Shown: positions 11,618 to 19,929, numbered from the stretch's first letter. The stretch: 64,000 bases of DNA from Rhodospirillales bacterium (GCA_014859895.1 JACZKS010000129.1:1-64000), one strand, 5' to 3'. Translations and numbers: made by a program. The notes: a model not told the origin generated them from the sequence alone.

Positions 11618-12343
11618 ATGAACCACCTTCCCGGCCCCGGGCCGCAAGCCATCGTCTTCGACCTCGACGGCACCCTCATCGACAGCGCCCCCGACCTCCA
11701 GGCGGCGATCAACCGCACCCTCGCCGAAGCCGGGCGCGGTCCGCTCACGGTCGAGGCCGTCAAGGCCATGGTCGGCGACGGCGTGCCCAAGCTGGTGGAA
11801 CGCGCCTTTACCGCCACCGGCGGCCTGCCCGACGGCGGCGCGGCGGACGCGCTGGCCGGCTGGGTGGCGCGCTTCGGCGAGGATTACGAGAATTGCGGCT
11901 TCCCCCTCACCCACCCCTTCGCGGGGACGATCGGGACGCTGACCACGCTGCACGACGCCGGGCTCAACCTCGCGCTTTGCACCAACAAGCCGCAGGCCGC
12001 CACGGTGGAGATCCTGGACCGCCTGGGCCTCGCCCGCTTCTTCGGCGCGGTCATCGGCGGCGACGCCGTCCCCGGCGTGCGCAAGCCCCACCCCGGCCAC
12101 CTGCTGGCGGCGATTGCGGCGCTCGGCGTCGAGCCCGCCCGCGCAGTGATGGTCGGCGATCACCTGAACGACCTCTCCTGCGCGCGCGGCGCCGGCATGC
12201 CGGTCGTCCTTTGCGCCTACGGCTATTCGCGCACCCCGGTCCGGGAAATGGGGGCGGACGCCGTGATCGACCGCATCGAGGACCTGCCGGCGGCACTCGC
12301 CGCACTGGCGGAACGCCCCGGCCCCGGGCCGGCCGCGGATTGA
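11618..12343 (+). CDS. gph: phosphoglycolate phosphatase, HAD family
   Basis: HAD-superfamily phosphatase of the Gph type, removing phosphate from 2-phosphoglycolate. Motif I FDLDGTLIDS (nucleophile D15, acid D17) is followed by a helical cap domain. Motif II is LCTNKP, motif III has the Lys in RKPHP, and motif IV is MVGDHLNDLSCARGAGM. At 241 residues it has the usual length. The ATG at 11618 has no good Shine-Dalgarno, but the family alignment starts here. Substrate could also be another small phosphoester, since close HAD relatives look alike. Confidence 0.88.
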   Translation: MNHLPGPGPQAIVFDLDGTLIDSAPDLQAAINRTLAEAGRGPLTVEAVKAMVGDGVPKLVERAFTATGGLPDGGAADALAGWVARFGEDYENCGFPLTHPFAGTIGTLTTLHDAGLNLALCTNKPQAATVEILDRLGLARFFGAVIGGDAVPGVRKPHPGHLLAAIAALGVEPARAVMVGDHLNDLSCARGAGMPVVLCAYGYSRTPVREMGADAVIDRIEDLPAALAALAERPGPGPAAD

Positions 12344-12350
12344 CTTACAC

Positions 12351-12463
12351 CCCAAAAATTCGGAAATGATCGAAAGCCATCTCCCTTAGCACCCAAAAAA
12401 AGCGAACCATCCATAGTAAACCCCATTTTTTCAGGTTTTTGCTTCATAAAAACCCAAAAATTC
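12351..12463 (+). repeat. CCCAAAAA direct repeats and inverted repeat upstream of the Fic gene
   Basis: CCCAAAAATTC occurs at 12351-12361 and again at 12453-12463, with a related CCCAAAAAAAG at 12392-12402. The last copy overlaps a perfect 7-bp inverted repeat, GGTTTTT (12434-12440) and AAAAACC (12448-12454), which straddles the -35 region of the candidate promoter. The stretch is far more AT-rich than the flanking genes. These are plausible operator sites for the regulator-like N-terminal domain of the gene that follows. Confidence 0.55.
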
Positions 12464-12471
12464 TGCATAAT
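12443..12471 (+). promoter_or_regulatory. candidate promoter of the Fic gene
   Basis: TTCATA (12443-12448) and CATAAT (12466-12471) are separated by 17 bases. The predicted transcript would have a leader of about 15 bases containing the strong Shine-Dalgarno GAGAGGAG (12478-12485), seven bases before the ATG. Confidence 0.5.
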
Positions 12472-12491
12472 GCCCTCGAGAGGAGTGCTTA

Positions 12492-13988
12492 ATGCCAGAA
12501 TTTTCGGTTGCCGCCATGCCGGAGGTGTTCGTATCGGACACGGCGATTTCCAAAGCCGTCTCCGAGGCCGTGGCGCGCGGCCGGCTCCGCAAGCTCGGCT
12601 CCCGGCTCTATACCCGAAATCTGGAGGAACAGCCGGAAAGGCTGATACGGCGCAACTGGTACTACCTTATTACCGGCTACTATCCCGACGCCCTGATCAC
12701 CGACCGGACGGCGCTTGAGAACCAACCGGCTTCGGACGGTTCCGTTTGTCTGATTTCGGCCAAGAAGCGCGATGTCGTCCTGCCGGGCATCGTCTTCCGT
12801 CCGCGCAAAGGCCCAGGCCCGCAGGAAGGCGACAGACCCTTTATCGGCGGTGCGCGCCTGGCATCGCCTGCACGGGCCTATCTCGAAAATGTACGCCCCT
12901 CCCGGGAGCGGGGAGGGCGGATTGCCCGCACCTTGTCCCGCCGGGAATTGGAACGTCGTCTCGATGCGCTCATCCGGCGACAGGGCGAAGACGCCTTGAA
13001 CCGCCTTCGTGACGAGGCGCGTGCAATCGCGCCTCAACTCGGTCTTGAACGGGAGTTCGATGCACTCGATGAGTTGATCGGCACCCTGCTCGGCACCCGC
13101 GACACCGAAATAAAAAGCGCCGTGGGAAAAGCGCGCGCCGCCGGAAACCCGTTCGACCCCGACCGCATCCGATTATTCGAAACGCTCTTCGCAGCTCTTA
13201 GAGATACCATTCCGGCCGCGCGGCCAGTCGCGAAACATACGGGCGCGGCCAATGCCAACCTTTCGTTCTTCGAAGCCTATTTCTCCAACTTCATCGAAGG
13301 CACGGAGTTCAGTGTCGAGGAGGCCGAGGAGATCGTCTTCGGCGGCGTCATCCCGCAGGAACGTCCCGACGATGCCCATGACATTCTCGGCACATACCGT
13401 ATCGTGTCCGACCCGCAGGAAATGAGAACTGCGCCTTCGGATTTCGCGGAGTTTCTGGCGCTCTTGTCCCGACGCCACACCATCCTCATGGAGGCGCGGC
13501 CGGAAAAGAATCCCGGCGTGTTCAAGACCAGGACGAACCGGGCCGGCAACACCGTTTTCGTTGCGCCGGATCTTGTTGCCGGAACGCTTGAAAAGGGGTT
13601 CGACTTCCTTCAGGGCCTCGGAGAGGCGTTCCATAGGGCGGTCTTCACAATGGCCCTCATCAGCGAGGTTCATCCTTTTACCGACGGCAATGGGCGCGCT
13701 GCGCGGATCATGATGAATGCCGAACTTGTCGCGGGGGGACAAGAACGCATCATCATCCCCACCGCATACCGCACCGACTATCTCGGAGCGCTAAAAGCGC
13801 TGTCCCATAGCGGCCATGCGACACCGCTCATCCGGATGCTGGACTACGCGCAGCGCTATACCCGCGCCATCGATTGGCAGGATCTGGATCGCGCACGCAT
13901 GACGCTTGAGCAAACCGGCGCCTTTGCCGAGGGCGAGGAGGCGAGGCTCCGCATGCCGGCAGAGAGCGAAGGAGCCGGGCGGCACTAA
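12492..13988 (+). CDS. Fic/DOC family protein with N-terminal AbiEi-like winged-helix domain
   Basis: Two parts are visible. Residues 1 to about 130 look like a winged-helix DNA-binding segment of the AbiEi/DUF6088 antitoxin type (VSDTAISKAVSEAVARGRL followed by KLGSRLYTRN). Residues about 225-470 form a Fic domain with the full active motif HPFTDGNGRAAR (H394 catalytic), which transfers AMP or another nucleotide-linked group to target proteins. Just before it, S265-N-F-I-E269-G matches the inhibitory (S/T)xxxE(G/N) motif, placing it among Fic proteins with a built-in inhibitory helix. Fusion of an antitoxin-like regulator with Fic suggests a self-contained regulated toxin or stress effector. 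It sits alone between gph and tRNA-Val, with less GC-rich codon use than its neighbours, hinting at acquisition. Confidence 0.85.
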   Translation: MPEFSVAAMPEVFVSDTAISKAVSEAVARGRLRKLGSRLYTRNLEEQPERLIRRNWYYLITGYYPDALITDRTALENQPASDGSVCLISAKKRDVVLPGIVFRPRKGPGPQEGDRPFIGGARLASPARAYLENVRPSRERGGRIARTLSRRELERRLDALIRRQGEDALNRLRDEARAIAPQLGLEREFDALDELIGTLLGTRDTEIKSAVGKARAAGNPFDPDRIRLFETLFAALRDTIPAARPVAKHTGAANANLSFFEAYFSNFIEGTEFSVEEAEEIVFGGVIPQERPDDAHDILGTYRIVSDPQEMRTAPSDFAEFLALLSRRHTILMEARPEKNPGVFKTRTNRAGNTVFVAPDLVAGTLEKGFDFLQGLGEAFHRAVFTMALISEVHPFTDGNGRAARIMMNAELVAGGQERIIIPTAYRTDYLGALKALSHSGHATPLIRMLDYAQRYTRAIDWQDLDRARMTLEQTGAFAEGEEARLRMPAESEGAGRH

Positions 13989-14048
13989 TGCCCCCCCAGC
14001 CAACTTTTGACCCGACGCGCGCCGCCTCGCCGCCCTTGCGGCGCTTGC

Positions 14049-14078
14049 TTGACAGGAGCACCCCCGCGGCCTTATATG
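14049..14078 (+). promoter_or_regulatory. promoter of tRNA-Val
   Basis: A perfect TTGACA (14049-14054) is followed after 17-18 bases by TTATAT/TATATG (14072-14078). The mature tRNA begins at 14091, about the expected distance plus a short 5' leader. Confidence 0.65.
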
Positions 14079-14090
14079 GCCGCCTTTCCC

Positions 14091-14165
14091 GGGCGCGTAG
14101 CTCAGCGGGAGAGCGCTCGCCTCACACGCGAGAAGTCGCTGGTTCAATCCCAGCCGCGCCCACCA
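14091..14165 (+). tRNA. tRNA-Val (anticodon CAC)
   Basis: Complete cloverleaf. Acceptor GGGCGCG (14091-14097) pairs with CGCGCCC (14155-14161); the anticodon stem is CTCGC/GCGAG around loop CTCACAC (14121-14127) with anticodon CAC (14123-14125), reading GUG; the T arm is GCTGG-TTCAATC-CCAGC. The terminal ACCA (14162-14165) is encoded. It lies between the Fic gene and the opposing AI-2E permease gene, whose stop codon begins 13 bases after the tRNA end. Confidence 0.97.
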
Positions 14166-14175
14166 TTCTCCCCCA

Positions 14176-15426
14176 TCAATGACCACCTTCGGCCGGCGTC
14201 GATTTGAGACGCCGGGAGAACGCGTGGCGCAGTTCGCCCTGGGTCCAGATGATCGTCATGGTCGCCAGGATCGGCACCGCGAGGATGGCGCCGATGAGGC
14301 CCCACATCCACGTCCAGAACAGGATCGAGAGGATGACCGCGATCGGATTGAGCAGCAGGCGCCGGCCGACCAGGGCGGGGGTGACGAAATGGCTTTCGAT
14401 GATCTGGAAGACGAGCACGATGACCGGCGGCAGCACGATGGCCGACCAGCTGTCGAACGACAGCAGGGCGACGGCGGCGATGAACGTGATGCTGAGGAAG
14501 GGGCCGACGAAGGGCAGGAAGTTGAGGAGCCCGACCACGAAACCCCATAGCAGCGCGTTGGGAAACCCCGCCAGCGCGAGAGCACCCGCCGCGCAGGCGC
14601 CGAGGCCGACATTGATGAGGCTGATGACCCGGATGTAGCGGGCGATGAGGGCGTTCATCTCGTACACCAGGCCGACCATCTGGCGGGCCGACTGGGCGCT
14701 GTCGAGGCTGCGGATGACGCCCTCCACCGTCCTGCGGCCGCCGGCCAGCATGAAATAAAGGACCACGACCAGGGAAAGGAAGGTGATCGTCGTCGACGTC
14801 GCGGTGCCGAGAAGGAAGGCCCCGGCCTCCTGGACGATCGAAGAGACCGGCGGTTCAGGCGGCTTTTGGGGTTGCTGGTCGGCCGGCGCGGCGAGAGACG
14901 GCGCGGCGCCCGTCTTGGCCAGCTCCTCGACCCTTTTGGTGGCCGCCTCGGCGCCTTTCCTCAGGATTTCGATCTTCTGGCGCGTCTGATAGGGGATGTA
15001 GGGGCCGCGCTCGATCCAGGACTGCACGGGAGCGGCAAGGTAATAGACGCCCGCGCCGCACCCGGAGACGATGATAAAAACGACGAGAGCGGCGCCGATG
15101 GCCTCCGGAATGCCCCATCGCCGCAGGCGTTGCATGAACGGCCCGAACAGGATCGACAGGAAGAGCGCGAGGAAGATCGGCAGCAGCAGGGTACGCGCGG
15201 CAAAGGCGAAACCGACCACCAGAAGCACCAGGATGGCCCCGAGGAGGATCACTTGCATCCGGCCGCGGTCGATAGGCCCGTCATCGGCCGGGCGATCCGC
15301 GCCCGCCTCGACGGGTCTCTCCGGTTCGCGCGCCAACTGCACTTGCCCTTCGTCCTGCACCCGCTTCCGTCCTTCGCCCGATGCGGCATCAATCTCCGGC
15401 GGGTATCGGAAGTTCCACGGAACCAT
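14176..15426 (-). CDS. AI-2E family transporter (PerM-like permease)
   Basis: Polytopic inner-membrane protein of the AI-2 exporter family. A charged N-terminal tail (about 55 residues) is followed by paired helices (VILLGAILVLLVVGFAFAA, LLLPIFLALFLSILFGPF), a large soluble loop rich in Ala, Pro and Gln, then the conserved C-terminal block with LLWGFVVGLLNFLPFVGPFLS and PALVGRRLLLNPIAVI. The family includes quorum-signal exporters but also sodium/proton antiporters, so the substrate is open. It has 416 residues from ATG at 15426, whose ribosome site is weak; a start at the methionine just before the first helix is an alternative. Confidence 0.85.
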   Translation of the reverse strand: MVPWNFRYPPEIDAASGEGRKRVQDEGQVQLAREPERPVEAGADRPADDGPIDRGRMQVILLGAILVLLVVGFAFAARTLLLPIFLALFLSILFGPFMQRLRRWGIPEAIGAALVVFIIVSGCGAGVYYLAAPVQSWIERGPYIPYQTRQKIEILRKGAEAATKRVEELAKTGAAPSLAAPADQQPQKPPEPPVSSIVQEAGAFLLGTATSTTITFLSLVVVLYFMLAGGRRTVEGVIRSLDSAQSARQMVGLVYEMNALIARYIRVISLINVGLGACAAGALALAGFPNALLWGFVVGLLNFLPFVGPFLSITFIAAVALLSFDSWSAIVLPPVIVLVFQIIESHFVTPALVGRRLLLNPIAVILSILFWTWMWGLIGAILAVPILATMTIIWTQGELRHAFSRRLKSTPAEGGH

Positions 15427-15530
15427 CCCTAGGGTTTAGCCCTTAAGGGAAAACCGGTTCATTTGAACCAGGCACTCCTCCGACAGGGAAATGGCGACCG
15501 ATGGCCCGGGCTCCTATCTTATCCTAGATC

Positions 15531-15983
15531 ATGATCGTCGAAATGAAAGTTTTTCCGGCTATCGAAAAGGAAGCCCTCGCGCTGGCCCTAGAAGCGCAGG
15601 ATTTCCTGCGCCGTTCGAAGGGCAAGGACCTGCACGACGTCCAGTTGCGGTTCATGATTTGCGAGAGGATCCAGTGGGTTGTCGCCTGGGTTCTTTATCA
15701 GAAGGCCATCCTCGCCGGCGAGACCACGTGGGCGAAAGTGCGGAAAGAACTGAGCGGCATGACCGGCCGGCCATTGGCCCATGACCCCGGGATGGACGGG
15801 GAGATCGATCCCGCGTTGCAGGCGCTGGCCGAAAAAAGCGCGGCGCTTTTCCTTCGCGTTCAACGCCTCGTGCAAACGGTTCCCGCATCGGCGGCGGGCG
15901 ACGGGTCCGGGACGGAACGGACGTTCCCGACGGCCCAACCGTCCGGCCGCGCCCGTCCCTTCCCCCATCGCCAACTCCATTGA
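15531..15983 (+). CDS. hypothetical protein
   Basis: Not recognised. A 150-residue, helix-rich soluble protein: residues 1-60 carry MKVFPAIEKEALALALEAQDFLRRSKGKDL and aromatic-rich RIQWVVAWVLYQKAIL, and the last 45 residues are low-complexity (Ser, Gly, Pro, Arg) and probably disordered. No signal peptide, cysteines or metal motif of note. The ATG at 15531 has no clear Shine-Dalgarno; a second ATG is four codons later. The gene is divergent from the permease gene and about 130 bases upstream of nnrS. Confidence 0.55.
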   Translation: MIVEMKVFPAIEKEALALALEAQDFLRRSKGKDLHDVQLRFMICERIQWVVAWVLYQKAILAGETTWAKVRKELSGMTGRPLAHDPGMDGEIDPALQALAEKSAALFLRVQRLVQTVPASAAGDGSGTERTFPTAQPSGRARPFPHRQLH

Positions 15984-16109
15984 TTCGATCCAGCACCCGC
16001 CCCATGTGCGCAGGGCGGCGACGGTTTCGCGCCGCCGCTTGACCGCGGACAAGGAGGGGCGCGAAGCCGTCGGTTATGAATGTCCGACCCCACCAGTCGG
16101 AGATCCGTC

Positions 16110-17330
16110 ATGAGCGCACCGTCCAGCCCCACCCCGAGCCCCGCCTCGCCCGGCGACCGGCCTTCGGGCGGCCTCCTGTTCGCCCATGGCTTCCGGCCGT
16201 TCTTCCTGGCCGCCGGGGCGTGGGCGCCGGCGGCACTCGTGCTGTGGCTGGCCGTGCTGACGGGAGTGGTCGTCCTGCCCAGCGCCTTCGACGCCGTCAC
16301 CTGGCATGCCCACGAGATGCTGTTCGGCTTCGTCTTCGCCGCCGTCGCCGGCTTCCTGCTGACGGCGGTGCCGAGCTGGACCGGCCGGCCGCCGCTCAAC
16401 GGGCTGCCGCTCGTTCTCCTCGCCCTGCTGTGGGTGGCCGGAAGAGTGGGCGTGGCCTTTTCCGCCGTCATCGGCCCGGGGGCGGCGGCCGTCCTCGACC
16501 TCGCCCTGCCGGTGGCCCTCGTCGTCGTCATCGCGCGGGAAATCGTCGCCAGCCGCAACTGGCGCAACCTGCCGATGGCGGTGGGGCTCACCATTCTTGC
16601 CGCCGCCAGCGGGCTTTTCCATGCCGAGGCGCTGGGCTGGGCCGACACCGCCGCCGCCGGCTGGCGCCTGGCCATCGCCATGGTGACCATGATGATCGGG
16701 CTGATCGGCGGGCGCATCATCCCCAACTTCACCCGCAATTGGCTTTCCACGCGCGGCGAAACCGCGCTGCCCGCCCCGTTCACGAAGTTCGACGGCGCGG
16801 CCATGGCCGTCACCCTGCTGTGGGCGGTGCTGTGGACCGTCTGGCCCGATCACATCGCCACCACCGTCGCCGCGTTGGCCGCCGGGCTTCTTCATGCCGT
16901 CCGCTTGGCCCGCTGGCGCGGCTGGCGCACCGGCGCCGAACCACTGGTGTGGGTGCTGCACCTGGGTTACCTGTGGGTGCCGGTCGGCCTGCTGCTGGTC
17001 GGCGCCGCCGGACTGTGGCCGGCCATTCCGGTCTCGGCCGCCATCCACGCGCTGACCGCGGGGGCCATGGCCACCATGATCCTGGCGGTTATGACGCGCG
17101 CCACGATGGGCCACACTGGCCGCACGCTGACCGCCGGCCCGGCCACCGCAATCCTCTACGTCATGGTCTTGGCGGTCGCCCCGTTGCGCATCGCCGCGCC
17201 CCTGGCTCCGGATCTTTATTGGCCGCTGCTCATCGCCTCGGGCCTGCTGTGGACGGGAGCCTTCGTCCTCTTCCTCGCCATCTATGGGCCGATGATCTTT
17301 CGCCCCCGCGTCGACGGCAAAACCGGCTGA
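16110..17330 (+). CDS. nnrS: NnrS family heme-copper membrane protein
   Basis: NnrS proteins are heme- and copper-containing membrane proteins linked to nitric oxide and nitrosative stress. The signature GFRPFFLAAGAWAP near the N-terminus, WHAHEMLFGFVFAAVAGFLLTAVPSWTG, GGRIIPNFTRNWL and MTRATMGHTGR are all present, with about twelve membrane helices. The His residues in HAHE, NFTRNW-adjacent segments and GHTGR are candidate metal ligands. The start at 16110 is chosen because it has GGAGAT eight bases upstream; an in-frame ATG at 16080 lacks one. Length 406 residues. A diguanylate cyclase gene follows 95 bases downstream on the same strand. Confidence 0.9.
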   Translation: MSAPSSPTPSPASPGDRPSGGLLFAHGFRPFFLAAGAWAPAALVLWLAVLTGVVVLPSAFDAVTWHAHEMLFGFVFAAVAGFLLTAVPSWTGRPPLNGLPLVLLALLWVAGRVGVAFSAVIGPGAAAVLDLALPVALVVVIAREIVASRNWRNLPMAVGLTILAAASGLFHAEALGWADTAAAGWRLAIAMVTMMIGLIGGRIIPNFTRNWLSTRGETALPAPFTKFDGAAMAVTLLWAVLWTVWPDHIATTVAALAAGLLHAVRLARWRGWRTGAEPLVWVLHLGYLWVPVGLLLVGAAGLWPAIPVSAAIHALTAGAMATMILAVMTRATMGHTGRTLTAGPATAILYVMVLAVAPLRIAAPLAPDLYWPLLIASGLLWTGAFVLFLAIYGPMIFRPRVDGKTG

Positions 17331-17425
17331 GCGGAGGCGAGCCCCCCGCCGCCGGATGGACTTTCCGCCCCGGCATTCCCACATGCCATATAAGGTCGCA
17401 GGCAATTCCGAATAGAGGGGGGAAG

Positions 17426-18349
17426 ATGCCGAAGCCGCCGGAGGGGACTCTCAAGCCCGAAATCTATCGCGACGTGCTGGATACCATCGTCGATGGCGTC
17501 TACTTCGTCGATGCCGAGCGCCGCATCGTCTTGTGGAACAAGGGCGCCGAGCAGATCAGCGGATACGACACCGGCGACGTTCTGGGTCATTGCTGCGCCG
17601 ACAACATCCTCTGCCACATCGACGGTAAGGGCAAAGCCCTGTGCGAGGAAGGCTGCCCGTTGGCCGCCACCCTGGCAGACGGGCTGCCGCGCACCACCGA
17701 CATGTACCTGCACCACAAGGCAGGACACCGCGTTTCGGTCGAGGCCAAGGTCTCGGCGCTGCGCGACGTCGCCGGCCGCATCGTCGGCGCGGTGGAGGTT
17801 TTCTCCGACAACAGCGTCAAGATGGCGGCCTTGGAGAGCGTCGACCGGCTGATCGAGGAAAGCCTCATCGACCCGCTGACCAAGGTCGGCAACCGCCGCC
17901 ACATCGAGATCACGGTGCGTGGCCGTTTCGAGGAAATGGCCCGCTACAGGTGGCCGTTCGCCCTGGTGCTGTGCGACATCGACCGCTTCAAGGAGATCAA
18001 CGACGCTTATGGGCACGCCATCGGTGACGAGGTCCTGCTGATGGTCTCGAAAACCCTGCAGGGCGCCGTCCGCTCCTTCGACTTCCTCGGGCGGTGGGGC
18101 GGCGAGGAATTTCTTCTTTGCCTTCCCAACGTCGGCGACGTCGAAGCCCTGACCGCCATCACCGAGCGCTTCCGTGCCCTCGTCGCCGCATCGTCGGTCA
18201 GGCTCGACGGACAGACGCTGTCGGTCACCGCCTCCTTCGGCGCCACCCTGGCGACCCGCGAGGACAACGCCGACAGCGCCTTCAGGCGGGCCGACGCCCT
18301 GCTTTACCGCAGCAAGGAAGGTGGCCGCAACCTGACTTCGGTGGGCTGA
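17426..18349 (+). CDS. PAS domain diguanylate cyclase
   Basis: Makes cyclic di-GMP from GTP. The PAS sensor (residues about 11-130) holds a cysteine-rich loop: C56, C57, C63, H64, C73 and C77, the last pair in ALCEEGCPLAATL. This spacing suggests a metal or redox centre, though no ligand is proven. The GGDEF domain (about 145-307) has GGEEF at 225-229, an intact catalytic loop, and the inhibitory I-site RSFD at 216-219, so it should be active and product-inhibited. No membrane helix. AGGGGGGAAG precedes the ATG. Its position after nnrS raises the possibility that it senses nitric oxide or redox state. Confidence 0.9.
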   Translation: MPKPPEGTLKPEIYRDVLDTIVDGVYFVDAERRIVLWNKGAEQISGYDTGDVLGHCCADNILCHIDGKGKALCEEGCPLAATLADGLPRTTDMYLHHKAGHRVSVEAKVSALRDVAGRIVGAVEVFSDNSVKMAALESVDRLIEESLIDPLTKVGNRRHIEITVRGRFEEMARYRWPFALVLCDIDRFKEINDAYGHAIGDEVLLMVSKTLQGAVRSFDFLGRWGGEEFLLCLPNVGDVEALTAITERFRALVAASSVRLDGQTLSVTASFGATLATREDNADSAFRRADALLYRSKEGGRNLTSVG

Positions 18350-18428
18350 CGTCAAAACCCCTTTGCCGCCGGCCGGCCTCGCGCCTAGAGTGGCGGCCTT
18401 GCATCCGAACAGTCCGCGACCTTCCGCC

Positions 18429-19103
18429 ATGATCCCGATCACCATTTCCGAGGAATTCGCCGAAGCCGGAGTGCGCGTGGCGCTGGGCTGCGTCGCCTGC
18501 GCGGTTGCCGTCGCCGAAGCCGATACCGCCCTGGCCGCGGCGCTCGACGCCGAAACCGCCAGGCGCGCTGCCGAGTTGGCTGGCCGACAGGTTTCCGACG
18601 TGCCGCAGATCGCCGCCGCGAGGCGGGCTTATCGCGCCTTCGGCAAGGACCCGGCCCGCTATCGGGTATCCTCGGAAGCCCTGATGCGCCGCCTCGTCAA
18701 GGGCCAGGGCATCTATCGCATCAACACGGCGGTCGACACCAACAATCTGATCTCGCTCACCACCGGCCATTCGGTCGGCATGTTCGACGCCGACAGGATT
18801 GCGCCGCCCGTAGTGTTCCGCCGGGCCGGGCCGGGCGAAACGTACGAAGCCATCGGGCGGGGGCCGATGAACCTCGAAGCGCTGCCGGTGCTGGCCGACG
18901 CCGAAGGCCCCTTCGGCAGCCCGACCAGCGACAGCGCGCGCAGCAAGGTGACGCTCGCCACCACCCGGCTGTTCATGACCGTCATCGCCTTTGACGGCGA
19001 CCCCGGGCTGGAGGCCTCGCTCGCGTGGGCCGCCGGAACGCTTGAAACCTATTGCGCGACCCGCGACGTCGAGACCGCCATCATCGCCAATCATGCCCGC
19101 TGA
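18429..19103 (+). CDS. B3/B4 tRNA-binding domain protein
   Basis: Stand-alone version of the B3/B4 domain found in the beta subunit of phenylalanyl-tRNA synthetase. Typical stretches are ARRAYRAFGKDPARYRVSSEALMRRL, then INTAVDTNNLISLTTGHSVGMFD. The free-standing family may edit or bind aminoacyl-tRNA, but its role is not settled. It is 224 residues, soluble and cytosolic. Its last 11 bases overlap the start of the phosphatase gene, so the two are translationally coupled. Confidence 0.82.
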   Translation: MIPITISEEFAEAGVRVALGCVACAVAVAEADTALAAALDAETARRAAELAGRQVSDVPQIAAARRAYRAFGKDPARYRVSSEALMRRLVKGQGIYRINTAVDTNNLISLTTGHSVGMFDADRIAPPVVFRRAGPGETYEAIGRGPMNLEALPVLADAEGPFGSPTSDSARSKVTLATTRLFMTVIAFDGDPGLEASLAWAAGTLETYCATRDVETAIIANHAR

Positions 19104-19686
19104 TACGCCCTTCCTGTTCGTCCGCCACGGCCAGACCGAATTCAACGTCCGGGGCATCCTGGCCGGTTCCACCGACGTGGCCTTGACCAAAACCGGCGTC
19201 CGTGAAGCCGCCGCCGCCGCCGAAATCCTGGCCGGCGAACCGCTGCGGGCCGTCTGTTCGAGCCCCTTGAAGCGCGCCCATGACACGGCCAGCCTGATCG
19301 CGGCCCCGCACCGTCTGCCGGTCACCGTCATCCGGGATTTGCGCGAGCGTGATTGGGGGGAATGGGAGGGTGGCGTGTTTCCGGCCGATCTTGGCCACCC
19401 GCAGCCACCGGGCGGAGAGTCGTTGGAAGCCTATCTGGCACGGGTGGAAGGCGCGCTCGCCCGCTTCTTCGCGCTGACCGGCGCCGGCCCGGCGGTGATG
19501 GTGGCGCACGGCGGCATCTTCCATGCGCTGAGCCGGCTGCTGCGGGTAGCGGGCGGCGATGTCGGCGTCATCGGCAACGCCGTACCCGTCCGCTTCCGGC
19601 CGGCGGTGGGCGGCTGGACGGTAACGCCGGTGACGATTGCCCCGGCGACGGCTAGCCCAAGGCCGGCGGCGGGCCGAACCGGCTGA
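19093..19686 (+). CDS. histidine phosphatase family protein
   Basis: Phosphoglycerate-mutase-like phosphatase. The catalytic motif FVRHGQTEFN gives the phospho-accepting His near residue 12; CSSPLKRAHDTA supplies the second Arg, and VAHGGIFHAL the second His. The proton-donor Glu is in LRERDWGEWEG. Members range from phosphoglycerate mutases to cobalamin and small-molecule phosphatases; at 197 residues this is one of the short forms with no safe substrate call. ATG at 19093 overlaps the end of the B3/B4 gene. Its 3' end overlaps the opposing small membrane protein gene by 35 bases. Confidence 0.85.
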   Translation: MPADTPFLFVRHGQTEFNVRGILAGSTDVALTKTGVREAAAAAEILAGEPLRAVCSSPLKRAHDTASLIAAPHRLPVTVIRDLRERDWGEWEGGVFPADLGHPQPPGGESLEAYLARVEGALARFFALTGAGPAVMVAHGGIFHALSRLLRVAGGDVGVIGNAVPVRFRPAVGGWTVTPVTIAPATASPRPAAGRTG

Positions 19687-19888
19687 TCACGAGAGCCAGC
19701 CCATTCGGCAGCCACGACAGGGCCACCAGCCCGACGAACGCGAGAACACCCATCCCGATGACGAAGACGGCGCAGGCAAGGAGACAGACGGCCGTTTCCG
19801 CGTGGCCGCAGAAGTAGCCGCCGATGGCCAGCGCACCCACGCCGAGTCCGGACCAGGGGAGGAGCCCCTTGAGGACACGGCTTTTCAT
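19652..19888 (-). CDS. small membrane protein, 78 residues
   Basis: Not recognised by family. Two hydrophobic segments (about residues 13-27 and 33-60) suggest an inner-membrane protein with a short cytoplasmic start MKSRVLKG. It is believable despite its size: a GAAGGAGGG Shine-Dalgarno lies nine bases before the ATG, and a perfect TATAAT is located about 40 bases further upstream. The end overlaps the opposing phosphatase gene by 35 bases. The ribosome site lies within a small hairpin (19893-19910), which may regulate translation. Confidence 0.65.
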   Translation of the reverse strand: MKSRVLKGLLPWSGLGVGALAIGGYFCGHAETAVCLLACAVFVIGMGVLAFVGLVALSWLPNGLALVISRFGPPPALG

Positions 19889-19892
19889 GACT

Positions 19893-19910
19893 TGACCCTC
19901 CTTCGGGTCA
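19893..19910 (-). promoter_or_regulatory. hairpin enclosing the Shine-Dalgarno of the small membrane protein
   Basis: On the minus strand TGACCC and GGGTCA form a perfect 6-bp stem with loop GAAGGA. The ribosome binding sequence GAAGGAGGG spans the loop and the first half of the 3' arm, four bases before the start codon, so folding would partly hide it. Confidence 0.5.
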
Positions 19911-19929
19911 TGAACGTTTGACCCTAAAC

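Noticed and set aside
12492..13988. Fic gene as a classical two-gene toxin-antitoxin pair
   Set aside because: No small antitoxin gene lies immediately upstream or downstream; the inhibitory motif is inside the same protein.
14091..14165. tRNA-Val as the attachment site of an integrated element carrying the Fic gene
   Set aside because: The Fic gene lies on the 5' side of the tRNA. I saw no integrase and no repeat of the tRNA 3' end nearby, so only a weak hint remains.
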